A stretch of DNA of 64,000 bases from Chlamydiota bacterium. GTDB taxonomy: Bacteria; Auribacterota; Tritonobacteria; UBA1439. The translations under genes were made by a program, and so were the position numbers. The notes beneath the pieces were generated by a model. It searched no databases, was not told the DNA's origin, and saw only the letters and a list, made by a program, of their open reading frames with translations. Below, piece after piece: positions 14,868 to 23,846 of this stretch. Every line of letters begins with the position of its first letter. Position 1 is the stretch's first letter. The stretch covers positions 1 through 64,000 of the forward strand of contig JAAYCL010000036.1 in the NCBI GenBank assembly GCA_012729785.1. Reading direction: 5' to 3'.

Positions 14868-15767
14868 ATGCACGCGCCCATTGCTGTCGCGATCCTCACG
14901 GTGGCCTGCTCCGCTCCCGGCGCACCGCCGGGGCAGGAACGGAACGGCCCGCCCGCCGGGCTCCCAGGGGCGGCGTCCTCCCTTGCGGAGGAGGCCGAGA
15001 CGCTCGCCGCCGCCGAGGCGCTTGCCAGGGAGGAGGCGGCCACCCGAAGCAGGGAAGAGGCGGGGAACGGGGGGGAGCCGTCGGGCTGGTTTTCGTTGCG
15101 CCGCCTCTTCGGGGCGCGGCCGCACCCCGGCCTGAAAACGGAACCGCTGCGTCCCGCGCCCGTTCCGGTGTCGATACGCGAAACCGTATCCGTTCCGCGC
15201 GCCGCCCCGCTGCCCCTCCCCGCGTCCGCCGAGCCCGGCGCGGATGAGCGGCAAGAGGGAGTCACGGGGATGCTTCTCGGCGACGCGCGGGCGCTCGCCG
15301 AGCACGGGGACGGCGACGGGGCGATCGCGGTGCTCACCGCCCTCCTGAAACGCGCCCCCGAATCCTTCGAGGCGTGGCGCCTGCGCGGGGGGCTGCTGCT
15401 CGCGAAGGGGGACTATCGGCGGGCGGTCGGCGATTACCGCAGGGCCATTGCGGCCGGGGGCGGGGACATCGATTCCCGGTATGGCCTCGGGACGGCGCTG
15501 GAGAAATGGGCCGAGACGCTCGATGCGGAGGGGGCGGGGGAGGCGGCGGCGGAACGGTACCGCGCCGCGGCCGCCGAGTACAAGGCGGTGCTCTGGAAGC
15601 GTCCCGACTACCTCCCCGCATGCTACAGTCTCGGCTGCGTCTGCGCGCGGTTGCACAACAGGGACGACGCGGCCCATTACTTCAGGAAGACGCTGGAACA
15701 GGCGGAGGACGATTCGGAACTCGCGCGGCGCGCCCGGTACAACATGAAGCTGTTGGGGGAGTACTGA
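14868..15767 (+). CDS. TPR-repeat lipoprotein
   Basis: 299 residues from ATG 14868; the frame stays open upstream but this start puts a lipoprotein signal (MHAPIAVAILTVACSAPG, lipobox TVAC) exactly at the N-terminus. Residues ~30-125 are low-complexity Ala/Glu/Arg/Pro. Residues ~140-295 hold TPR helices (GDARALAEHGDGDGAIAVLTALLKRAPESFEAWRLRGGLLLAKGDYRRAVGDYRRAIAAGG; RPDYLPACYSLGCVCARLHNRDDAAHYFRKTL), a protein-protein scaffold. It is probably an outer-membrane-anchored periplasmic protein. The partner is unknown. Confidence 0.75.
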   Translation: MHAPIAVAILTVACSAPGAPPGQERNGPPAGLPGAASSLAEEAETLAAAEALAREEAATRSREEAGNGGEPSGWFSLRRLFGARPHPGLKTEPLRPAPVPVSIRETVSVPRAAPLPLPASAEPGADERQEGVTGMLLGDARALAEHGDGDGAIAVLTALLKRAPESFEAWRLRGGLLLAKGDYRRAVGDYRRAIAAGGGDIDSRYGLGTALEKWAETLDAEGAGEAAAERYRAAAAEYKAVLWKRPDYLPACYSLGCVCARLHNRDDAAHYFRKTLEQAEDDSELARRARYNMKLLGEY

Positions 15768-15857
15768 CGGCGCACCCGGCCGAGAAAGGTTCCCGGCGCC
15801 GGGGGGCCCGCGCGCCCCGCCCGGCATGCAGGCGCGCCCGGGGACGCTCCCGCGGGA

Positions 15858-17171
15858 TCAGCCCTCCTTCTCGATGATTCCCAGCCCCTCGTCGAGGGTG
15901 CGGATGATGAACTCCGCATCCCCCTTGTCGATGCACATCGGCGGCTTGATGCGCACGACGTTCCCCGCCATCGCCCCCTTGCCGATGAGAAGCCCACGGT
16001 CCTTGCACAGATCCATCAGGCGGAGCGTCTCCTTCGCGGCGGGTTCCTTGGTCGCGCGGTCGCGCACGAGCTCGATCCCGAGCATCAGCCCCATCCCGCG
16101 CACCTCGCCGATGAGGCGATGCTTCTCCTGGAGGCCTTTGAACCCGTCGAGGAGCAGATCCCCCATCGCCTTGGCGTTGCGGGGGTAACGGTGCTTTTCG
16201 ATGGCCTCGAGCACCGCGAACCCCTGCGTCATCGACACCGGGTTCCCGCCGTAGGTGTTGAAGTGCACCTTCCCCCGCATCGACTCGGCGATCGGGCGCG
16301 TCGTGGTCACGGCGCCGAGCGGCACGCCGTTCCCGATCCCCTTCGCCATCGTGATGATGTCGGGCACGCAGCCCCACTGCTCGATCCCCCAGAACCTGTC
16401 GCCGGTGCGCCCGAAGCCGGTCTGGACCTCGTCGGAGATGCAGAGGCCCCCGTAGTTCCGGACGATCCGGTAGGCGATCTCGAAATACTCCTTCGGGGGG
16501 CATACCACGCCGCCGAACCCCTGTATCGGTTCGGCGATGAACGCCGCGATGCGGCCCGAGGTGGAGTATTTGACGATCTCCTCGATCTGCCGCGCGCAGG
16601 CGAGATCGCAGGCCGGATAGGAGAGGGAGTAGGGGCACCGGTAGCAGTAGCCGGCGGGGGCGTGAGAGACGCCGAAGACGTAGGGGAGGCTGTGGCGCCA
16701 CGCCGACTGGCCGGTGAGGCTCATCGCCATCAGGGTGCGGCCGTGGAACGAGTGGCGCAGGGCGATGAACTCCTGCTGCTTCGTGAAGTTCTTCGCCAAA
16801 AGCGCCGAGAGCTCGGTCGCCTCGCACCCGCTGTTGGTGAAGAAGCTCACCTTCAGCTCCCCCGGCATCGTCTCCGCGAGCTTCTTCGCGTAGACGGCGA
16901 TTGCGGGGTGGTAGTAGAGTGTGGTCATGTGCTGGAGCGTCCGCACCTGCTCCACCACCGTGGGGATGACGTCCGGGTGGCAGTGCCCGACGCTGATGGT
17001 GACGACGGCCCCGAATCCGTCCAGGTACCGCCGCCCCGCGGCGTCGTAGACGTACTGCATCTCGCCCCGGACGATCTCGAGCGGGGTGCTGAAGTAGCTC
17101 ATCGTGCTCGGGAGGAGGTACTCCTCCCGCATCTTCTTGATCTCCTCGACCGTGTAGTTCCGGCTCTGCAT
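15858..17171 (-). CDS. Class III aminotransferase (AGXT2/beta-alanine-pyruvate type)
   Basis: 437 residues from ATG 17171, with GGGAGAG upstream; an in-frame extension to 17258 has non-coding composition. PLP enzyme: Asp in SDEVQTGFGRTG, catalytic Lys in MAKGIGNGVPLGAV, TYGGNPVS near the phosphate site. A Cys-rich stretch YCYRCPYSLSYPACDLAC is shared with the alanine-glyoxylate/beta-alanine aminotransferase branch. Given the neighbouring pyrimidine-degradation enzymes, the expected reaction is beta-alanine + pyruvate or 2-oxoglutarate giving malonate semialdehyde, the last step of the reductive pathway. It is the downstream end of the minus-strand run that begins with PreT. Confidence 0.85.
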   Translation of the reverse strand: MQSRNYTVEEIKKMREEYLLPSTMSYFSTPLEIVRGEMQYVYDAAGRRYLDGFGAVVTISVGHCHPDVIPTVVEQVRTLQHMTTLYYHPAIAVYAKKLAETMPGELKVSFFTNSGCEATELSALLAKNFTKQQEFIALRHSFHGRTLMAMSLTGQSAWRHSLPYVFGVSHAPAGYCYRCPYSLSYPACDLACARQIEEIVKYSTSGRIAAFIAEPIQGFGGVVCPPKEYFEIAYRIVRNYGGLCISDEVQTGFGRTGDRFWGIEQWGCVPDIITMAKGIGNGVPLGAVTTTRPIAESMRGKVHFNTYGGNPVSMTQGFAVLEAIEKHRYPRNAKAMGDLLLDGFKGLQEKHRLIGEVRGMGLMLGIELVRDRATKEPAAKETLRLMDLCKDRGLLIGKGAMAGNVVRIKPPMCIDKGDAEFIIRTLDEGLGIIEKEG

Positions 17172-17315
17172 CGTGCTCTCCCTTTCGGTATCGTCGCCGC
17201 CGCGTTGCCCGGCGCACGGGTGCGCAGTCGATCTCCCTACCGGGGGGAAGCGTACCATAGTCGGGGCGGCCGGGGCAATCAGGCGTGTGACATCAGACGT
17301 GTGGCTGTGCGGGCG

Positions 17316-18716
17316 CTAGCGTTTCACCGTCCCCTCGACCCCCCCCCAGGGAAGGCGTTTGACGAAACGCCCCCATCCCTTCTCGCCCGTGAACCTGCCG
17401 TGGCGGGCGACGAGCCGACCGCGGCTGAAGGTCATCGCCGGGTACCCGGTGAGGGTCCAACCGTTGAACGGGGACCAGTCGCAGTTGGACTGCAGCCGGC
17501 GCGGCGCGATGGTGAACCTCTTCTTCGGGTCGAAGATCACCACGTCCGCGTCGGCGCCGATGGCGAGCGTCCCCTTGCGGGGGTAGAGCCCGTGGATGCG
17601 GGCGGGGTTGGCGCTCACCAGCTGCACGAGGCGGTTCAGGGAGAATCGCCCCTTCGCCGCACCGAACGCGTGCATCAGCGGGAGCATCGTCTCCACGCCC
17701 GGCATCCCGAAGGGGATCTTGGCGAAGTCGCCGCCCCAGGCCGCCTTCTGCCGTTTCGTGAAGGTGCAGGTGTCGGACGCGATGAGCGAGATCTCCCCGT
17801 TGGCGAGGCCCCGCCAGAGGCGCTCCGAATCGGCGGCGGTCTTGACCTGGGGGCAGGTGGCGAACAGGTGTCCGTCCTTCCGGCTGAAGACCGACTCGTC
17901 GAGGAGGAGGTAGTGCGGGCAGGTCTCCGCGTAGATCTGGACGCCGCGCTCCTGGGCGGACTTGACGATGTCGACGGAGGCGCCGGCCGAGACGTGGACG
18001 ATGTAGACGCGCCCCTTCGCGGCCTCCGCCCACGTGGCGGCCCGCTGGACCGCCTCGCTCTCGACGAACGCCGGACGGGAGAGGGCGTGCCCGCGCGCGC
18101 CCAGTCTCCTGCGCGCCGCGCGATACCGGCGCACGAGGCCGTCGAGGACGAAGACGCTCTCGGCGTGGAGCTCGATCATCGCGCCGATCCGCGCGGTCTT
18201 CTCGAGGGCGCTGTAGAGCGTGTAGTCGTCGGCCATCCAGCCCTGGTCCTTGTAGATCATGAACATCTTCACGGTGGGGATCCCGGCGTCCACGAGGCGG
18301 GCGAGGTCCCTGCCGGACCCGTCCTTCCAGTCGGTGATGCCGGCGTGGAGGGAGTAGTCCACGCAGACGTTTCCGTCCGCCTCCCGGCGGCGGTTCGCGA
18401 CCGCCTCCATCACGGGGTGGCCCTTCGTCTGGATCGCGTAGTCGATGACGGTGGTGACGCCCCCGCAGGCGGCGGCCTTCGTGCCGTTCTCGAAGTCGTC
18501 GGAAGAGACCGTGCCGCAGAACGGGAGCTGGAAGTGGACGTGCGCGTCGATCGCCCCGGGCATGACGTAGGCGCCGCGGGCGTCCACCACCTCGGCCTTC
18601 TTGCGGGGGGTGAGGCGGTCGCCGACCGCGACGATCCTTCCCCGTTCCATCACGAGGTCCGCCTCAACGCGGTCGGATTCGGTGACCAGCGTCCCGCCCT
18701 TGATGATGGTGCACAT
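17316..18716 (-). CDS. hydA: Dihydropyrimidinase / hydantoinase
   Basis: 466 residues, amidohydrolase superfamily. It hydrolyses dihydrouracil or dihydrothymine to N-carbamoyl-beta-amino acids. Binuclear metal site: His59 and His61 (DAHVH), Lys150 in TVKMFM (the carboxylated lysine), His184 (ELHAE), a histidine in VHVSAG and the aspartate in IASDTC. The N-terminal beta domain (IIKGGTLVTESDRVEADLVMERGRIVAVG) and the C-terminal DADVVIFDPKK return are typical of D-hydantoinases and dihydropyrimidinases. It lies between the aminotransferase and PreA in one orientation, which decides for dihydropyrimidinase over an allantoinase. Confidence 0.9.
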   Translation of the reverse strand: MCTIIKGGTLVTESDRVEADLVMERGRIVAVGDRLTPRKKAEVVDARGAYVMPGAIDAHVHFQLPFCGTVSSDDFENGTKAAACGGVTTVIDYAIQTKGHPVMEAVANRRREADGNVCVDYSLHAGITDWKDGSGRDLARLVDAGIPTVKMFMIYKDQGWMADDYTLYSALEKTARIGAMIELHAESVFVLDGLVRRYRAARRRLGARGHALSRPAFVESEAVQRAATWAEAAKGRVYIVHVSAGASVDIVKSAQERGVQIYAETCPHYLLLDESVFSRKDGHLFATCPQVKTAADSERLWRGLANGEISLIASDTCTFTKRQKAAWGGDFAKIPFGMPGVETMLPLMHAFGAAKGRFSLNRLVQLVSANPARIHGLYPRKGTLAIGADADVVIFDPKKRFTIAPRRLQSNCDWSPFNGWTLTGYPAMTFSRGRLVARHGRFTGEKGWGRFVKRLPWGGVEGTVKR

Positions 18717-18780
18717 AGGAGCCCCTCCAGCTGTGCGCGCTACGCTGCAAGAGGATCGAGACGAGTCGACCGCGTAGCGC

Positions 18781-20019
18781 TCAGTGCTTCTTCAGCGGCA
18801 CCGTCGACCGCTTCATCGTGATGCAGTCGTCGACGGGGCAGACGTGCGCGCAGAGGCTGCAACCGGTGCAGCGCTCCTCGTGTACCGTCGGCTGGCGCTT
18901 CTTCGCGTCCCAGTCGATCGCCTGGTACGCCGAGTCGCGGCAGGCGACGTGGCAGAGCCCGCAGCCGATGCACGACTCGTCGTCGATGCTCGACACCACG
19001 CGGTGGTCGCGGCTCAACGCCTCGTGCATCGTGATCTTCTGCGCGGCCAGCCCGACCATCTTCTCGATCGAGGAGAAGCGCCGGTCCTCCATGTAGTTGG
19101 CGAGCCCCTCGCAGAGGTCGTCGATGATCCGGTACCCCCAGTGCATCACCGCGGTGCAGACCTGGACGGTGGTGGCGCCGAGGAGGATGAACTCCGCCGC
19201 GTCGCGCCAGGTCCCGACCCCGCCGATCCCCGAGACGGGGCAGCTGGTGGACTTGAAGATCTCGCAGACCGCCCGCAGGGCGATCGGCTTCATCCCCGGC
19301 CCCGAGCAGCCGCCGTAGGTGCTGCGCCCGTTGACCGAGGGGAGCGGGTCGAGCGTGTCGAGATCGACGCCGAGCAGCCCCGCGACGGTGTTGATCGCGG
19401 AGATCGCGTCCGCGCCGCCCGCCTGCGCGGCCTTCGCCGTCATCTTGATGTCGGTGATGTTCGGGGTGAGCTTGATGATGACGGGGATCCGGGAGATGTC
19501 CTTGACCCACTGGGTGATGTGCTTGGTGATCTCCGGGTCCTGGCTGCAGATGCTTCCCATCCCGCGCTCGGGCATCCCGTGCGGGCAGCCGAGGTTGCAC
19601 TCGATCATGTCGGCGCCGCTGCCCTGCACGCGACGGGTGAGCTCCTGCCAGTCCTTCTTGGCGGGGCCCGCGGCCATGATGCTGGCGATGACGACACGGT
19701 CGGGGTAGCGCTTCTTCATCTGGCCGATCTCCTTCAGCCAGATCTTGATGCCGCGGTCGCTCACGAGCTCGATGTTCTGGACGACCGCCATCCGGTTCCT
19801 GCCGTAGTTGAGCGAGGCGAGCCGCGGGGCGACGTTCAGCACCGGTTCCCCCTCGGGGACCAGCGTCTTGATGATGGCGCCCCCCCACCCGGCGTCGAAG
19901 GCGCGCATGATCATCTCGCCGGTGGTGGTGGGCGGCGCGGAGGCGAGTATGAACGGGTTCTTGAACTTCACGCCGCAGAAGTCGACCTTGAGAAGCGAAT
20001 GCTCCGTTTCGGTTGCCAT
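18781..20019 (-). CDS. preA: NAD-dependent dihydropyrimidine dehydrogenase, catalytic subunit
   Basis: 412 residues. FMN- and Fe-S-containing subunit that interconverts uracil/thymine and the 5,6-dihydro forms. Residues ~1-330 form a dihydroorotate-dehydrogenase-like TIM barrel (KVDFCGVKFKNPFILASAPPT, IECNLGCPHG, SCPVSGIGGVGTW). The tail has two 4Fe-4S ferredoxin motifs, CIGCGLCHVAC (about 351-361) and CTGCSLCAHVCP (about 384-395). Electrons pass to or from PreT, whose gene lies 84 bp upstream. In E. coli PreTA works mainly in uracil reduction; the downstream hydantoinase and aminotransferase support a catabolic role here. Confidence 0.93.
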   Translation of the reverse strand: MATETEHSLLKVDFCGVKFKNPFILASAPPTTTGEMIMRAFDAGWGGAIIKTLVPEGEPVLNVAPRLASLNYGRNRMAVVQNIELVSDRGIKIWLKEIGQMKKRYPDRVVIASIMAAGPAKKDWQELTRRVQGSGADMIECNLGCPHGMPERGMGSICSQDPEITKHITQWVKDISRIPVIIKLTPNITDIKMTAKAAQAGGADAISAINTVAGLLGVDLDTLDPLPSVNGRSTYGGCSGPGMKPIALRAVCEIFKSTSCPVSGIGGVGTWRDAAEFILLGATTVQVCTAVMHWGYRIIDDLCEGLANYMEDRRFSSIEKMVGLAAQKITMHEALSRDHRVVSSIDDESCIGCGLCHVACRDSAYQAIDWDAKKRQPTVHEERCTGCSLCAHVCPVDDCITMKRSTVPLKKH

Positions 20020-20103
20020 CTAATTCCTCCCTATCTCCGGCGCCGGTCGCCGAACGATCCATCGGCGCCGTCTGCGTGGCGCCCGATCGTTGCGCCGTCC
20101 CGC

Positions 20104-21438
20104 CTAGCGTTTCCTCAGGTACCGGTCGATCGCCTCCGCGGCCGCCTTGCCGGCGGCCACGGCCTCGACGGCGGTGGCGCCTCCGTTCACCGCGTCGCCC
20201 CCGGCGAAGACGCCGGGGATGCTGGTGAGGCCGTTCGCCTTCGTCTTGATGCGGCCGCGCGCGTCGGTCTTGAGGCCGAACGCCTTATGGAGCGCCGCGT
20301 CCGGGTCCTGGCCGAGCGCCTGGACGACGGTGTCCGCCTTCACGATGAACTCGGAACCGGGGATCGGGACGGGGCGCGGGCGCCCGGACTCGTCTTTGGG
20401 GCCCAGCTTCATCTTGATGCACTCCACCGCCTCGACCCGCTTCTTCCCGAGGACCTTCTTCGGGGCGGTCAGGAACATGAACTCGGTCCCCTCGCGGAAG
20501 GTCATCGCGACCTCGGCCTCCCATGCGGGCATCTCCGCCATCCCGCGGCGGTAGATGACGAGGACGCGCGCGGCGCCGAGACGGAGCGCGGAGCCGGCGC
20601 AATCCATCGCGGTGTTGCCCGCGCCGAAGATGGCGACCGTCTCGCCGACCCGCGGCTTCTTCGGGCCGAACTTGGCGGCGGCGATGAAGTCGAGGGCGTC
20701 CCAGACGCCGTCCAGCTTCGTCTGCTCGAGGTTCTGCCAGCGGGATTTCCAAGCCCCGGTGCCGATGAAGACCGCGGCGAAGCCCGACGCCTTCAAGGCG
20801 GCGAGGCCGGCGATCTTCTTCCCGGTGACGATGTTGACACCCGACTTCCGGATCGCCTCGATCTCCGCGTCGACGATCCGCTGGTCGAGCCGGTACGAGG
20901 GGATGCCGTAGGTGAGCATCCCCCCCGCCTTGCGGTTCTGCTCGAAGACGGTGACGTGGTGGCCGCGCTTGGCGCACTCGATGGCGCAGGTGAGCCCGGC
21001 CGGTCCGGCGCCGACGCAGGCGACCTTCTTCGCCCCCTTGCGGGGCTCGACCGCGAACGGGCGTATGCCGCCCACGAGATCGAGATCCGCGACGTAGCGC
21101 TGCAGCGTGGCGATGTCGAGGGGGGAGGTGGCGAACTGGTTGCGGCAGGCGCCGATGCAGAACTCGTCGGCGGGGCAGATGCGCCCGCAGACGCTGGCGA
21201 ACGGGTTCGCCTCCCTGATGATGCGGATGGCGCTCTTGAGGTCGCCCACGTGGATCCGCCGGATGAATGCGCTCACGTCCACGCCGCTCGGGCAGCCGCT
21301 GCTGCACGGCGCCTCGAGGCAGTAGTTGCAGCGGACGGCCTCCTTGCGGGCGAGGTTGTGCGGGACCGGTTTGAGGATCTCCTGAAAATCCCGGGTGCGT
21401 TCCTTGACGGGCCGCTCAGTCGAACGCGTCACGCTCAT
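20104..21438 (-). CDS. preT: NAD-dependent dihydropyrimidine dehydrogenase, FAD/Fe-S subunit
   Basis: 444 residues. Flavoprotein partner of PreA that exchanges electrons with NAD(H). The N-terminus holds the two-cluster Fe-S domain of the GltD family: CNYCLEAPCSSGCP (Cys37-Cys49 region) and CGRICPADEFCIGACR (about 83-99). The FAD site is GAGPAGLTCA and the NAD site GAGNTAMD, followed by AADTVVQALGQDPD-like and VFAGGDAVNGGATAVEAVAAGK. First gene of the minus-strand PreT-PreA-HydA-aminotransferase run. An extended -10 TATACT lies 37 bp upstream (21480-21475) without a good -35. Confidence 0.92.
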   Translation of the reverse strand: MSVTRSTERPVKERTRDFQEILKPVPHNLARKEAVRCNYCLEAPCSSGCPSGVDVSAFIRRIHVGDLKSAIRIIREANPFASVCGRICPADEFCIGACRNQFATSPLDIATLQRYVADLDLVGGIRPFAVEPRKGAKKVACVGAGPAGLTCAIECAKRGHHVTVFEQNRKAGGMLTYGIPSYRLDQRIVDAEIEAIRKSGVNIVTGKKIAGLAALKASGFAAVFIGTGAWKSRWQNLEQTKLDGVWDALDFIAAAKFGPKKPRVGETVAIFGAGNTAMDCAGSALRLGAARVLVIYRRGMAEMPAWEAEVAMTFREGTEFMFLTAPKKVLGKKRVEAVECIKMKLGPKDESGRPRPVPIPGSEFIVKADTVVQALGQDPDAALHKAFGLKTDARGRIKTKANGLTSIPGVFAGGDAVNGGATAVEAVAAGKAAAEAIDRYLRKR

Positions 21439-21508
21439 GGCTGCCTCCTCGATGAGGGGGGTTGAAGAGACGACAGTATAGCATCATGCGGCGGGGAGGC
21501 GCCAGAGC

Positions 21509-21553
21509 TTTATGGGTTGTCGTCGTTTATGGGTTGTCGTTTATGGGTTGTCG
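21509..21553 (+). repeat. Three direct copies of a 14-bp repeat
   Basis: TTTATGGGTTGTCG at 21509-21522, 21526-21539 and 21540-21553, in the gap between preT and the SGNH hydrolase gene. Too few and too short for CRISPR. It may be slippage debris or a binding-site array in front of preT. Confidence 0.7.
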
Positions 21554-21590
21554 GGGTGCTTTCGGGGGTGCGTTATGGAGTGGCGGGTAA

Positions 21591-21616
21591 GGGAGCACTT
21601 CTTAAGGAGTGCTCCC
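21591..21616 (-). terminator. Stem-loop after the SGNH hydrolase gene
   Basis: GGGAGCACT (21591-21599) pairs perfectly with AGTGCTCCC (21608-21616) around TCTTAAGG. It lies 4 bp past the stop of the minus-strand gene. The tail (TTACCC on the minus strand) is poor in T, so it is a possible weak terminator or RNA-stabilising hairpin. Confidence 0.4.
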
Positions 21617-21619
21617 TCA

Positions 21620-22720
21620 TTATTCCCCTTCCCCCTTGAGGGGGAGCCTGCCTGCCGGAAGGCAGGGGGTGGGGGGATAACAAAGCACCCCATAAGTGTC
21701 CCTTACGGTGGCGGCGGGCGGACGTCTTACCAGGTATCCGTTCTTGAGGATCGCCTCTGCCAGCACCTCGCCGCAGATGCGGTGCCCCGCCTCGTTGTAG
21801 TGCGCCCCATCGGGCAGCTTCAGCACGGTGCCCCTGCGCTCCTCCTCCCGTATCCGCAGGGGCACCTCGTCGATGAAGGGGATCTTCTCGCGACCGAATA
21901 TTCGGCTGAACTGTTCGAAGCACGGGGGGTGAAGGTCCACGGGGAAGGCGATGACGTGCGTCGCCCCGGCCCGCCTCTTGATCTTCCCGATCAGCTCCTC
22001 GGTGACGGAGACGGAGCGCGCGAAATCGGGATACTCCATCCCCCGTGCCATCGGCCCTTCGACGCTGTGCAGGATCCCGTTCTGTGCAAGCAGGGCGCGC
22101 GCTTTTTCCAATCGGGTGATCAGCACGGAGCAGAGCCTCGAATGCGAAGCCAGGAACACCCGTACCCCCCCCGCTCGCCGTGGGAAGCGGTACTCGATCC
22201 TCCCGTGCACCCAGTAGGGGCGTATCAGGAGGTTGTTGTTGAAGTAGCTTGCGCGTTCGAGGTCCCACGAGTTGTTGATGAAGTCGTTATAACACACCTG
22301 CAGTATGATTAGGTCGGGCTTCACCCGATCGAGGTACCGGTCGAGCGCGAGGTATTCCTGGAGGGTCCCGTAGCCGCTTGCGCTGTAGGCGGAAATTCCG
22401 GCGCCGAGGGCGCGCCCGAGGACGGTGTAGTACAGCTTCTCCTCTGGGACGCCGACGCCCTGGGTGAAAGAGTCGCCGAGGACGAATATCCGCGGCGCGC
22501 GAGGGGAGGCCCCCTCTGATACCAGCTTCCCCCGCCAGCCGAGCACCGGATCGCACCGGGAATATTCCGAGAAGGAGAACGGAATGCCGTAGCGGTGGTA
22601 GTGACATGCCCGCAGCAGCACCTCCGCGGCGGCAAGGGTGACGACCGTGGAGATGGCCAGTGCATAGATCTTCGCGCGCGCGCAATGTTGCATTGGGTTA
22701 CCGGCCGTGAACGCATTCAT
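21620..22720 (-). CDS. Membrane-anchored SGNH/GDSL-family hydrolase
   Basis: 366 residues. One N-terminal membrane span (about 15-37: KIYALAISTVVTLAAAEVLLRA) and an SGNH fold: block I GDSFTQG (nucleophile Ser), block II ASGYGT, block III CYNDF (Asn), block V DGAHYNEAGH with Asp and His of the triad. These enzymes are esterases or acyl-modifying enzymes of surface glycans. The last ~18 residues (PPTPCLPAGRLPLKGEGE) are translated from a palindromic repeat at about 21628-21675 and are unlikely to belong to the fold; the native end may be near VRDTYGVL. Start is uncertain (ATG 22720 or 22693). It interrupts the pyrimidine genes and has no obvious pathway link. Confidence 0.78.
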   Translation of the reverse strand: MNAFTAGNPMQHCARAKIYALAISTVVTLAAAEVLLRACHYHRYGIPFSFSEYSRCDPVLGWRGKLVSEGASPRAPRIFVLGDSFTQGVGVPEEKLYYTVLGRALGAGISAYSASGYGTLQEYLALDRYLDRVKPDLIILQVCYNDFINNSWDLERASYFNNNLLIRPYWVHGRIEYRFPRRAGGVRVFLASHSRLCSVLITRLEKARALLAQNGILHSVEGPMARGMEYPDFARSVSVTEELIGKIKRRAGATHVIAFPVDLHPPCFEQFSRIFGREKIPFIDEVPLRIREEERRGTVLKLPDGAHYNEAGHRICGEVLAEAILKNGYLVRRPPAATVRDTYGVLCYPPTPCLPAGRLPLKGEGE

Positions 22721-22761
22721 GGCGAGATGTGCACTCCCCGGCCCCGCTGCCCGGGGCGATC

Positions 22762-22788
22762 CCCCGCGCGCAAGGCTCGCGCGCGGGG
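22762..22788 (-). terminator. GC-rich stem-loop between two minus-strand genes
   Basis: CCCCGCGCGC (22762-22771) and GCGCGCGGGG (22779-22788) form a perfect 10-bp stem. A wider TGTGCA/TGCACA pair (about 22730-22799) encloses it. It lies ~50 bp past the nitrilase stop. No T tract, so a rho-type or structural role is as likely. Confidence 0.4.
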
Positions 22789-22838
22789 CGGCGGTGCACA
22801 GGGACGCGGCGACGGGTCCCCCCCCCGCTGCTGCCGTG

Positions 22839-23741
22839 CTACGGCAGCTGCTTCACCAGGTCGCCGTAGGTGTCGGGACGGCGGTCGCGGAAGAACTGCC
22901 ATTCGTCCCGGACCTCCCTGAGCAGGTCGAGGTCCATGTCCGCCACGACGATCTCGTCGCGGTCCTCTCCCCCCTGTGCGATGATCTTGCCGCGCGGGTC
23001 GCAGAAGTAGGAGGCGCCGTAGAACTTGCCGAAGTTCCACGGGGCCTCGACGCCGACGCGGTTGACGGCGCCGACGTAGATCCCGTTCGCCACGGCGTGC
23101 GCGGGCTGCTCGAGCTCCCAGAGGTGTCTGGAAAGGCCGCGGACGGTCGCGGAGGGGTTGAGGATGAGCCAGGCCCCGTGCAGGGCGAGGATGCGCGCCC
23201 CCTCGGGGAAGTGCCGGTCGTAGCAGATGTAGACGCCGATCGTCCCCACGGCGGTCTCGAATACCGGGTAGCCGAGATTGCCGGGCTTGAAATAAAATTT
23301 CTCTAAGAAACCGGGTTCGACGTTGGGGATATGGTTCTTGCGGTAGATCCCGACGAGCTTCCCGTCGGCGTCGATCACCGCGGCGGTGTTGTAGTAGACG
23401 CCGGTGATCGTGACCTCGTAGAGGGGGACGACCAGAACCATCCCGTGCTTCTTCGCCGCGGCCTGCATGCGCTTGACGGTGGGGCCGGGGATCGGCTCGG
23501 CGGTGCGGTACCAGCGCTTGTCGTGCTTGCTGCAGAAGTAGGGGCCGAAGAAGATCTCCTGGAGGCAGCAGACCTGCACGCCGCGTTTGGCGGCCTCGCC
23601 GATACGGGCGAGGTGCTTGCGCACCATCGCCTCCTTGATCGCGGCTAGCTCCCTGGAGACGTCGGCGGGCTTCATCTTCGAGATGTCCGCCGTGGGGGCC
23701 TTGACGTTCGATGCCTGGATGAGTCCACCCCGTACGATCAT
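22839..23741 (-). CDS. Nitrilase-superfamily amidohydrolase, probable beta-ureidopropionase
   Basis: 300 residues from ATG 23741 (GGGGAGG 9 nt upstream). Catalytic Glu in CLQEIFFGPYF, Lys in GIYRKNHIP and Cys in VYICYDRHFPEG define the Glu-Lys-Cys triad. The EIFFGPYFCS and YRKNHIPNVEPGFLEKFYF contexts match beta-ureidopropionase and N-carbamoylputrescine amidase rather than nitrilases. With PreT/PreA and dihydropyrimidinase next door, hydrolysis of N-carbamoyl-beta-alanine to beta-alanine, CO2 and ammonia is the best guess. Cytoplasmic. Same strand as the PreT run but separated from it by the SGNH gene. Confidence 0.85.
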   Translation of the reverse strand: MIVRGGLIQASNVKAPTADISKMKPADVSRELAAIKEAMVRKHLARIGEAAKRGVQVCCLQEIFFGPYFCSKHDKRWYRTAEPIPGPTVKRMQAAAKKHGMVLVVPLYEVTITGVYYNTAAVIDADGKLVGIYRKNHIPNVEPGFLEKFYFKPGNLGYPVFETAVGTIGVYICYDRHFPEGARILALHGAWLILNPSATVRGLSRHLWELEQPAHAVANGIYVGAVNRVGVEAPWNFGKFYGASYFCDPRGKIIAQGGEDRDEIVVADMDLDLLREVRDEWQFFRDRRPDTYGDLVKQLP

Positions 23742-23846
23742 CGCATGAATCCTCCCCTGTCCGGTGTGCGTGTGCAACCGCGCCGCGGACGGCGCGCCGG
23801 GCCTGAACGTCGGATGCGCCGGCGTGTCACGCCGCGGCATGCGGCG

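Noticed and set aside
16119-18821. 900-codon open frame on the + strand
   Set aside because: It lies antisense to the aminotransferase and dihydropyrimidinase genes, is rich in Arg/Ala/Gly/Pro/His without motifs, and reflects GC-rich third-position bias.
21509-21553. CRISPR-like array
   Set aside because: Only three 14-bp copies with spacers of 3 and 0 bp; no cas genes.
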